From NCBI GenBank assembly GCA_934504065.1, contig CAKSVQ010000043.1:1-15284 (forward strand): 15,284 nucleotides of DNA, read 5' to 3'. The position numbers and the translations under genes were made by a program. Numbering within the stretch: position 1 is the first letter of the stretch; each line of letters starts with the position of its first letter. Of the stretch, positions 7,569-15,284 are shown piece after piece. This stretch comes from an uncultured Dysosmobacter sp. (GTDB lineage: Bacteria; Bacillota; Clostridia; Oscillospirales; Oscillospiraceae). The notes below the pieces were generated by a model. It did not search any database. It had not been told where the DNA came from and saw only the letters and a list, made by a program, of their open reading frames with translations.

Positions 7569-9251
7569 ATGCTGGAATTGCTTCACATTGAAAATATTGC
7601 GGTGATCGAGGAGGCGGACATCCGCTTCCATCCCGGCTTCAATGCCCTCACCGGCGAGACCGGCGCGGGCAAATCCATCGTGATCGACGCCATGGGCGCC
7701 GTGCTGGGAGGGCGCACCTCCCGGGAGCTGATCCGTACGGGGGCAGACAAGGCCTTTGTCAGCGCGGAGTTTTCCGGCGTTCCGGCAGACCTGCCGGGGC
7801 TGCTGGAAAGCGGCGTTGCCCCGGACGAAAACGGGGAACTGCTGGTGCAGCGGGAGATTGGCGGCGATGGAAAGAACGTCTGCCGCGCCAATGGCCGTCC
7901 CATCACCGTGGCGCAGCTGCGCAGGATCGGCGGGGAACTTTTGAACATCCACGGCCAGCACGACGGCCAGCAGCTTTTGGACGAGGAGCAGCACGGAGCT
8001 TATCTGGACCGCTTCGGAAAAACGGAAGTGCCGCTGGCGGACTATCAGAAGGCCTACGGGGCGCTGATGGAGCTGAAGGCTCAAATTCGGGCGCTGAAAA
8101 TGGACGAGGCGGAAAAGGCCCGCCGGATCGACAGCCTGCGCTTTCAGATCCGGGAATTGGAGCAGGCGGAGCTGACACCCGGAGAGGGAGAGGAGCTGGC
8201 GGAGCGCCGTAACCTCCTGCGCAACGGTGAGAAGTTCATCGGCGCGCTCTCCGGCGCAGATTTCAGCCTTTCCGGCGACGAAGAGAGCGCCGGGGCCGTG
8301 GCGCAGCTGCGGCAGGCGGAGGAGGCGATGAGCGCCGTCCGTACGCTGGGGGACGATCTGGCGGGGCTTTACCAGCGGCTGCAGGCCCTGCGGTGCGAGG
8401 CCTATGACCTTGCGGAGACTATCCGTGACAAGCGGGCGGCGTTTGACTTTTCGCCCGCGGAGCTGGACGCGGTGGAAAGCCGCTGCGACCAGCTTTACCG
8501 CCTGAAAAAGAAGTACGGCGCAACAGTGGAGGACTGCCTTGCGTATCTGGAGCGGTGCCGGGCGGAGCTGGACGCCATGGAAACGGCGGACGACACGCTG
8601 GCACTGCTGGAAAAGAAGCTGCAAGGGGCGGAAGCTGCCGTTTCCTGTGCAGGCGCCGCGCTGACGAGCGCACGCAAGGCGGCGGCAAAGGTGCTGGAAG
8701 AGCGCATCCAGCGGGAACTGCGGGAGCTGGACATGAACAAAGTGCGCTTTGCCATCGACTTTGCGGAAAAAGAGCCCGCACCCGACGGGTGCGACGCCAT
8801 CCGATTTCTGATGTCCGCCAATATGGGCGAGGACCTGCGTCCCATTGCCCGCATTGCCTCCGGCGGCGAGCTGGCCCGCATCATGCTGGCGCTGAAAAAT
8901 GTGCTGGCAGAGCAGGAGGCGGTGGGCACGCTGGTGTTCGACGAAGTGGACACCGGAGTCAGCGGCCGGGCGGCCCAGAAGGTGGCGGAAAAGCTGGCAC
9001 AGGTGAGCCGCCGCAAGCAGGTGCTCTGCGTCACCCATCTTCCACAGCTGGCCGCCATGGCAGACACGCATTTCTCTGTGAAAAAGGGCGAGCGCGGCGG
9101 ACGGACCTATACCCACGTGCTGCTGCTGGACCGCGAGCAGAGGAAGGCTGAACTGGCCCGCATCACCGGGGGCAGCAAGCTGACGGACGCGCTTTTGAAA
9201 AGCGCGGGCGAACTGCTGGATGAGGCCGAAGCCTATCGGAACTCCCTATAA
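7569..9251 (+). CDS. recN: DNA repair protein RecN
   Basis: SMC-like ATPase that acts early in double-strand break repair. The 560-residue product begins MLELLHIENIAVIEE as typical for RecN. It has a Walker A motif GETGAGKS (29-36), a long charged coiled-coil-like middle region (about 150-380), the ABC signature SGGELAR from residue 431, and Walker B LVFDEVDTG with D458/E459, followed by the TH(L/Q)PQ-type switch (VTHLPQLAAMAD). A GTG at 7560 is in frame, but GAGGGGC (7553-7558) is spaced correctly only for the ATG at 7569. It is last in the OLE-started unit; a terminator overlaps its stop codon. The argR-recN pairing is common in Bacillota. Confidence 0.96.
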   Translation: MLELLHIENIAVIEEADIRFHPGFNALTGETGAGKSIVIDAMGAVLGGRTSRELIRTGADKAFVSAEFSGVPADLPGLLESGVAPDENGELLVQREIGGDGKNVCRANGRPITVAQLRRIGGELLNIHGQHDGQQLLDEEQHGAYLDRFGKTEVPLADYQKAYGALMELKAQIRALKMDEAEKARRIDSLRFQIRELEQAELTPGEGEELAERRNLLRNGEKFIGALSGADFSLSGDEESAGAVAQLRQAEEAMSAVRTLGDDLAGLYQRLQALRCEAYDLAETIRDKRAAFDFSPAELDAVESRCDQLYRLKKKYGATVEDCLAYLERCRAELDAMETADDTLALLEKKLQGAEAAVSCAGAALTSARKAAAKVLEERIQRELRELDMNKVRFAIDFAEKEPAPDGCDAIRFLMSANMGEDLRPIARIASGGELARIMLALKNVLAEQEAVGTLVFDEVDTGVSGRAAQKVAEKLAQVSRRKQVLCVTHLPQLAAMADTHFSVKKGERGGRTYTHVLLLDREQRKAELARITGGSKLTDALLKSAGELLDEAEAYRNSL

Positions 9252-9292
9252 AAGAAAGCATCCACCCATCAAACAGGTGGATGCTTTCTTTT
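9251..9292 (+). terminator. Strong intrinsic terminator after recN
   Basis: A 16-bp perfect stem pairs 9251-9266 with 9276-9291 around a 9-nt loop. Its 5' arm starts with an A-rich run and its 3' arm ends in TTTCTTTT, so it could terminate transcription from either direction. The first base of the stem is the last base of the recN TAA codon. It ends the OLE-oapA-dxs-tlyA-nadK-argR-recN unit and separates it from the V-ATPase operon. Confidence 0.92.
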
Positions 9293-9304
9293 ATGGAAAT
9301 GGGT

Positions 9305-9330
9305 GAGAAAATTTTTGCAAAAATTTTCTC
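9305..9330. repeat. 26-bp perfect AT-rich palindrome
   Basis: GAGAAAATTTTT (9305-9316), then GC, then AAAAATTTTCTC (9319-9330) read identically on both strands; the flanking T9304/A9331 extend it to 28. It lies 12 bases after the recN terminator and about 200 bases upstream of the V-ATPase promoter. It could be a second weak bidirectional terminator or a protein-binding site; the near-zero loop favours a DNA site. Function unknown. Confidence 0.6.
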
Positions 9331-9392
9331 ATATGTCGGAATAGAAGCTTGGGCGGATGTTAAAAATAAAACGAAAAAGCGTTATTTTCCAG

Positions 9393-9443
9393 ACAAATGT
9401 ATACGTTTGCGTGAATTTTCGCACACGTTTGCGCGTCATTTGT
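9393..9443. repeat. 51-bp dyad containing a nonamer direct repeat, upstream of the V-ATPase promoter
   Basis: Outer arms ACAAATG (9393-9399) and CATTTGT (9437-9443) are exact inverted repeats. Between them ACGTTTGCG occurs twice, at 9403-9411 and 9425-9433, 22 bp apart (about two helical turns), and CGTG/CACG form an inner inverted pair. The block ends about 60 bp before the -35 box. It may be a regulator-binding site; no known operator was matched. Confidence 0.5.
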
Positions 9444-9505
9444 GAAAAAATAGGAGCCCTACTTTGTGCAAAAGGAAGAAAGCGCGGGCTGTTTGCAAAA
9501 TTCCC

Positions 9506-9534
9506 TTGCATTGGCACTTTTCATGACCTATACT
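9506..9534 (+). promoter_or_regulatory. Sigma-A promoter of the V-type ATPase operon
   Basis: TTGCAT (9506-9511) and TATACT (9529-9534) are separated by 17 nt, a near-consensus housekeeping promoter. Transcription should start near 9541, giving a leader of about 107 nt before the first gene. It is the only strong promoter I see in the 396-base gap between recN and ntpF. Confidence 0.85.
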
Positions 9535-9540
9535 TGGTCG

Positions 9541-9647
9541 TAAAGAGGGATCGTGTCCGCCGCTTGGCGGGCGCGGGAACCGCCGCAGCGGGTTTGCGCC
9601 GCGGAAAGATCCCTGAGACTGCATGACAGGAGAGAAGGTGAGTACAA
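9541..9647 (+). promoter_or_regulatory. Structured 5' leader of the V-ATPase operon (candidate cis-regulatory RNA)
   Basis: Base composition jumps from AT-rich before the promoter to very GC-rich inside the leader. AGGGATC (9546-9552) pairs with GATCCCT (9608-9614) and encloses two elements: CCGCC (9557-9561) with GGCGG (9566-9570) over a GCTT loop, and a longer arm with CGCGG (9572-9576)/CCGCG (9599-9603) and CCGC (9580-9583)/GCGG (9588-9591). A competing long hairpin can form between 9570-9574 and 9596-9600. The AGGAG and AAGG ribosome-site bases (9628-9638) lie outside the closed element, and there is no T-run, so the control mode, if any, is not evident. Na+ riboswitches are known before V-ATPase genes, but I cannot match the consensus by eye. 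Confidence 0.5.
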
Positions 9648-9962
9648 ATGTCCCTGGAAGCAATCGAAAAGGTCACACAGGCTGAACAGCAATGTCAGGA
9701 GCGCCGAACCGCCGCGGAAGCACAGGCGCGCCAGATCACAGCAGACGCGCAGCGGGCCGGGCTTGCACTCTTGCAGCAGACCCATGCCGCCGCAGCAGAG
9801 CATGGCCGCAGACTGATGCAGGAGGCGGAGGAAAAGGCGGCGAAAAGGACCGCCGAGATCAACCGCCGCGCGCAGGAAGAAAGCGAGGCCCTGCGTAAGG
9901 CGGCCGGGAAGCATCTGGACGAGGCCGCGGAGTTTATTGTCGGAAGGGTTGTGAAGCACTGA
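9648..9962 (+). CDS. ntpF: V-type ATPase peripheral stalk subunit (NtpF; generic subunit G/H)
   Basis: First gene of the V-type ATPase operon. The 104-residue product is almost entirely one charged, Ala-rich helix (Q, E, R, K, A repeats), ending in a short hydrophobic-aromatic segment (EAAEFIVGRVV), as expected for the stalk subunit that forms a coiled coil with subunit E and links the V1 head to subunit I. It has no catalytic motif, so the call rests on length, composition and its place directly before the subunit I gene. In E. hirae naming this is NtpF; genome annotations often call it subunit G or H. The ATG at 9648 follows AGGAGAGAAGG (9628-9638). Only one base separates its stop from ntpI. 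Confidence 0.85.
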   Translation: MSLEAIEKVTQAEQQCQERRTAAEAQARQITADAQRAGLALLQQTHAAAAEHGRRLMQEAEEKAAKRTAEINRRAQEESEALRKAAGKHLDEAAEFIVGRVVKH

Positions 9963-9963
9963 A

Positions 9964-12418
<2,455 letters not shown>

Positions 12419-12452
12419 TGCGTTTGCCACACAGGAAAGGTGGTAACACAAC

Positions 12453-13034
12453 ATGAACGGAATCGAAAAGATCACCCAGCAAATCGAAGCTGAGACCCAG
12501 CGCGAGATCGACCGCATTTTAGGCGCGGCGAAGGACGAGGCGGCGAAGGTCGCCGCCCAGTACCACGCGCAGGCCGAGGGCGAGGCCAGAGAGCTGGCCG
12601 CCAAAAATGAAAAGGCCGCCGCCGAGCGGGAAGAGCGGCTGGTGAGCGCGGCGGAGATGGAAGCGCGCAAGGTGCAGCTGGCCGCCAAGCAGGAGATGCT
12701 GGAAAAGGCCTATGCGCTGGCACTGGAAAAGCTGTGTGCCATGCCGCACGAGCAGTATGTGGATGTGCTGGCCGGGCTTTTGGAGCAGGCATCTTCCACC
12801 GGAACGGAGGAAGCGGTGTTTTCCGAAAAGGACCGCAGCGCAGGCGAGGCGGCGGTGAAGCTGGTCAACGAGCGCAGCGGCAAGCAGCTGCGTCTCTCCA
12901 GTGAGACGCAGCCTATCCGCGGCGGCTTCATCCTGAAGAACAACAATGTGGAGGTCAACTGTGCCTTTGAGACGCTGGTGCGGCTGCAAAAGGCGGAGAC
13001 CGCGGGGGCAGTGGTGAAAACGCTGTTCGCATAA
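12453..13034 (+). CDS. ntpE: V-type ATPase subunit E (peripheral stalk)
   Basis: Peripheral stalk subunit that pairs with NtpF and holds the head to the stator. The 193-residue product has a long charged N-terminal helix (about 1-95, rich in A, E, K, R) and a compact C-terminal domain with the family feature RGGFILKNNNVEVNCAFETLV near residues 154-174 (compare GG.xL....g.i.vd.T.e.l in homologues). The ATG at 12453 follows AAAGGTGG (12436-12443). The 34-bp gap after ntpK holds nothing else of note. Confidence 0.93.
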   Translation: MNGIEKITQQIEAETQREIDRILGAAKDEAAKVAAQYHAQAEGEARELAAKNEKAAAEREERLVSAAEMEARKVQLAAKQEMLEKAYALALEKLCAMPHEQYVDVLAGLLEQASSTGTEEAVFSEKDRSAGEAAVKLVNERSGKQLRLSSETQPIRGGFILKNNNVEVNCAFETLVRLQKAETAGAVVKTLFA

Positions 13035-13049
13035 CAAGGAGGAAGTGTC

Positions 13050-14054
13050 TTGGCTAAAAAAATCAAAGACACCGATTACCTGGCGATCTCCGCCCGCGTC
13101 CGGGCGATGGAGACCGGGCTTCTCACGCGGGAGCGGATGGAGCAGGTGCTGGAGGCCCGCAGCGATGACGAGGCGGTGAAGATCCTTCAGGAGTGCGGCT
13201 ATCCCGAGCTGGATGCCACCCATCCCGAGGCGATGGACGCGGCGCTTTCCGCGGCCCGGGAGGCGGTGCTCTCCGATTTGGGCAGCAGCGCGCCGGACCC
13301 CAGGTATATCGACATTTTCAAGCTGAAATATGATTATCACAACGCAAAGGCCATTTTAAAGGCGCAGGCCGTGGGCACGTCGCCGGACCGGATGCTGATG
13401 GACATGGGCCGCGTATCAGCCGGAGCGCTGAAAGAGGCTATCTTGTCCGGGGAAGTGGAAAACCTCCCCTCCCGGTTGGCAGAAGCCGCGCGGGAGGCCA
13501 AAGAGGTGCTGGACACTACCCGCGACCCGCAGCTGTGTGACATCGTGCTGGACCGCTGGTGCTACCGGGATATGGACGATGTGGCAGAGGCCACGGGCAG
13601 CGCGTTCCTGCACGGATATGTGCAGGCGCAGATCGACGCGGCTAACCTCCGCAGCCTGATCCGCACCCTGCGGATGGGAAAAGGGCCGGAGTTTTTGCAG
13701 GGCGTACTCTTCTCCGGCGGCACCGTCAGCGAGGACGAAGTGCTTTCCGTCAGCGCAGGCGGCGGTGCGGGCCTTGCGGATGTTTACGGAGCGACCCGTT
13801 TCCGCGCGGCGGCGGAGTCCGGCGCGGAGGCTTTGAAGGGCGGCGGACTGACGGAGTTTGAAAAGATCTGTGACGACGCTGTGGGCGACTATCTGGCCGG
13901 GGCGCAGTTCGTGCCCTTTGGTGAAGCGCCGCTGCTGGGGTATCTGGCCGCCCGGGAGACGGAGTATACCAATCTGCGCATCCTGCTTTTGGGGCGCAGC
14001 ACCGGGCTTCCGGCGGACGTGATCCGGTCGCGGCTGCGCAAGAGCTATGTGTAA
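13050..14054 (+). CDS. ntpC: V-type ATPase subunit C (d-type rotor coupling subunit)
   Basis: Funnel-shaped subunit that connects the central shaft to the membrane K ring. The 334-residue product is of normal length, helical, with family features YLAISARVRAMETGLLT near the N-terminus, DIFKLKYDYHNAKAILKA in the first third, and AQIDAANLRSLIRTLRMGK in the middle. The C-terminal YLAARETEYTNLRILLLG block is typical. The start is TTG at 13050, supported by AAGGAGG (13036-13042) with 7-nt spacing and no usable ATG nearby. It lies between ntpE and ntpG in the usual order. Confidence 0.94.
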   Translation: MAKKIKDTDYLAISARVRAMETGLLTRERMEQVLEARSDDEAVKILQECGYPELDATHPEAMDAALSAAREAVLSDLGSSAPDPRYIDIFKLKYDYHNAKAILKAQAVGTSPDRMLMDMGRVSAGALKEAILSGEVENLPSRLAEAAREAKEVLDTTRDPQLCDIVLDRWCYRDMDDVAEATGSAFLHGYVQAQIDAANLRSLIRTLRMGKGPEFLQGVLFSGGTVSEDEVLSVSAGGGAGLADVYGATRFRAAAESGAEALKGGGLTEFEKICDDAVGDYLAGAQFVPFGEAPLLGYLAARETEYTNLRILLLGRSTGLPADVIRSRLRKSYV

Positions 14055-14066
14055 GGCGGTGAAGTG

Positions 14067-14384
14067 ATGGCTACAACGTATTCAATCGCCGTCATCGGCG
14101 ACTGGGAGTCCGTGATGGGCTTTCGCGCGCTGGGGCTGGACACCTATCCGGTGACCTCGTCGGAGGAAGCGAAGGAGAAGGTGCGGGAGCTGGCGAAAAC
14201 CGATTGCGCGGTGATCTATCTCACAGAGCAGCTTGCAAAGGATATGAGTGATGTGCTTGCCCGGTATAAGGACGAGCTCCGCCCCGCGATCATCCTTATT
14301 CCGGGCCGGGAGGGGTCTCTCGGCATCGGGAAAAACAGCATCCAGAGCGCTATTGAACGGGCAGTCGGCGCGGATATTCTGTAA
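14067..14384 (+). CDS. ntpG: V-type ATPase rotor-shaft subunit (NtpG; generic subunit F)
   Basis: Small central-shaft subunit that binds subunit D and couples rotation to ATP turnover. The 105-residue product begins YSIAVIGDWESVMGFRALGLD, the family's hallmark opening, and alternates strands and helices in a CheY-like fold, with DCAVIYLTEQLA and a late RPAIILIPGREGS strand-loop. A GTG at 14064 is in frame, but the spacing from AAGGCGGTG (14053-14061) and homologue starts favour ATG at 14067. In E. hirae this gene is NtpG; most annotations call it subunit F. A 136-nt structured gap separates it from ntpA, unlike the tight spacing elsewhere in the operon. Confidence 0.93.
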   Translation: MATTYSIAVIGDWESVMGFRALGLDTYPVTSSEEAKEKVRELAKTDCAVIYLTEQLAKDMSDVLARYKDELRPAIILIPGREGSLGIGKNSIQSAIERAVGADIL

Positions 14385-14390
14385 AACAAA

Positions 14391-14468
14391 AAAGGGAGGT
14401 TCATCCTCCTTTCAGGATTTTCCCCGTCGGCGCGGACTGCGGCAAAGCGCTTTTTAATGGCGGGGAAA
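14391..14468 (+). promoter_or_regulatory. Structured intercistronic region before ntpA
   Basis: The gap 14385-14520 contains two hairpins. AAAGGGAGG (14391-14399) pairs with CCTCCTTT (14405-14412), one G bulged, loop TTCAT. TTTCCCCG (14419-14426) pairs exactly with CGGGGAAA (14461-14468), enclosing a GCGC (14430-14433)/GCGC (14447-14450) stem that is followed by five T residues (14451-14455). The last element looks like a weak terminator or attenuator inside a larger stem. It may tune expression of the catalytic subunits or mark an mRNA processing point. No convincing promoter was found in the gap. Confidence 0.4.
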
Positions 14469-14520
14469 GGCGAACGATTTGATTGGTCCCTTCTGCAAAT
14501 CGAAGAAAGAAGGTAGTAAA

Positions 14521-15284
14521 TTGAGCGGTAAAGTTGTTAAAGTTTCCGGGCCGCTGGTCGTGGCCACGGGCCTTGCGGACGCCAATATGTCCGACGTGGT
14601 CCGTGTGGGCCCCCAGCGCCTGATTGGCGAAATTCTGACCATGAAGGGCGACACGGCCTCCATTCAGGTCTATGAAGAGACCTCCGGCCTCGGCCCCGGG
14701 GCCGAGGTGATCACCACCGGAGCGCCCATGAGCGTGGAACTGGGCCCCGGCATGATCGAAGGTATTTATGACGGTATCCAGCGCCCGCTGGAAAAGATCG
14801 TGGAGAAAGTCGGCCCCTGCATCACCCGCGGCGTGGAGGTTCCCGCCGTGGACCATGAGAAGAAGTGGGAGTTCACCGCCACCGCCAGGGTGGGCGACAA
14901 GGTGGTGGGCGGCGATGTGCTGGGCACGGTGCCGGAAACGGCCGTGGTGCTGCACAAGATCATGGTGCCGCCCACGCTGCGCGGCACCATCATTTCCATC
15001 CAGAGCGGCTCTTTCAACGTGACGGAGACCATCGCCACCTTGAAGACCGAGGACGGCAGGGAAGTGCCCCTGACCATGACACAGAAGTGGCCTGTCCGCG
15101 TGGGCCGTCCGTATCTGAAAAAATATCCCCCCAAGCGGCCACTGTGCTCCGGCCAGCGGATCATCGACACGATGTTCCCCATCGCCAAGGGCGGCACGGC
15201 GGCAGTTCCCGGCCCCTTCGGCTCCGGCAAGACCGTGGTGCAGCACCAGCTGGCCAAGTGGTCCGACGTGGACATCGTGGTCTA
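14521..15284 (+). CDS. ntpA: V-type ATPase catalytic subunit A, 3'-truncated by window end
   Basis: Nucleotide-hydrolysing subunit of the V1 head. 254 codons are present of a usual ~590. The start is TTG at 14521, giving L(M)SGKVVKVSGPLV, the family N-terminus; AAGAAGG (14507-14513) lies 7 nt before it and the first in-frame ATG (14587) would remove the first strands. The N-terminal barrel is followed by the 'bulge' domain specific to A subunits (about 100-190), with RGVEVPAV, KKWEF and the VPPTLRGTI segment. PLCSGQRIIDTMFPIAKGGTAAVPG leads into the P-loop GPFGSGKT (231-238) and VVQHQLAKWSD. The GPFGSGKT form with Phe separates it from F-type beta subunits. The remaining head genes (B, D) are expected beyond the window. 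Confidence 0.96.
   Translation, partial: MSGKVVKVSGPLVVATGLADANMSDVVRVGPQRLIGEILTMKGDTASIQVYEETSGLGPGAEVITTGAPMSVELGPGMIEGIYDGIQRPLEKIVEKVGPCITRGVEVPAVDHEKKWEFTATARVGDKVVGGDVLGTVPETAVVLHKIMVPPTLRGTIISIQSGSFNVTETIATLKTEDGREVPLTMTQKWPVRVGRPYLKKYPPKRPLCSGQRIIDTMFPIAKGGTAAVPGPFGSGKTVVQHQLAKWSDVDIVV

Noticed and set aside
7092..9116. A 674-codon open frame on the - strand opposite recN and argR
   Set aside because: It is antisense to secure RecN and ArgR genes; such long shadows arise from third-position GC bias. It is rich in His, Gln and Arg and matches no family.
9357..9626. An 89-codon + strand frame before ntpF
   Set aside because: It spans the predicted -35 and -10 boxes and the structured leader, has no Shine-Dalgarno site and resembles no family.
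9252..9647. Mobile element, attachment site or CRISPR array in the recN-ntpF gap
   Set aside because: No transposase, tRNA-end duplication or regularly spaced repeats; the two nonamer copies are too few and lie within one dyad.

Overview
The window is a 15.3 kb, GC-rich stretch with every gene on the + strand and almost no free space. Gene order, strong Shine-Dalgarno sites, TTG starts, a V-type ATPase operon and an OLE RNA locus point to an anaerobic member of the Bacillota (Clostridia). A GC-rich gut lineage such as Oscillospiraceae would fit, but that placement is inference.

Region 1 (1-2235) is the end of a housekeeping operon: the 3' part of xseA, then xseB (both exonuclease VII subunits) and ispA (farnesyl diphosphate synthase). 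It closes with an intrinsic terminator.

Region 2 (2236-9292) is a second unit with its own canonical promoter. The first ~650 nt make no protein. They form a large structured RNA that I identify as OLE (ornate, large, extremophilic) RNA, closed by a 13-bp long-range stem. It is followed by oapA, the four-helix membrane partner of OLE, and then by dxs, tlyA, nadK, argR and recN, tightly packed or overlapping. The order ispA - OLE - oapA - dxs - tlyA - nadK - argR - recN is the classic OLE neighbourhood. A strong terminator overlaps the recN stop codon.

Region 3 (9293-9647) is the only other long gene-free stretch. It holds a 26-bp perfect palindrome, a 51-bp dyad containing a direct repeat, a textbook sigma-A promoter, and a ~107 nt GC-rich leader that can fold into a closed, branched structure.

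Region 4 (9648-15284) is the start of a V-type ATPase operon in the Enterococcus hirae order F-I-K-E-C-G-A: stalk subunit, membrane subunit I, rotor subunit K, stalk E, C, rotor-shaft subunit (generic F), and catalytic subunit A, cut by the window end. The rotor subunit keeps all five residues that bind Na+ in E. hirae NtpK, so this is predicted to be a sodium pump. A 136-nt structured gap precedes ntpA.

The most notable items are the OLE RNA/OapA locus and the unexplained structured leader of the predicted Na+ V-ATPase operon.
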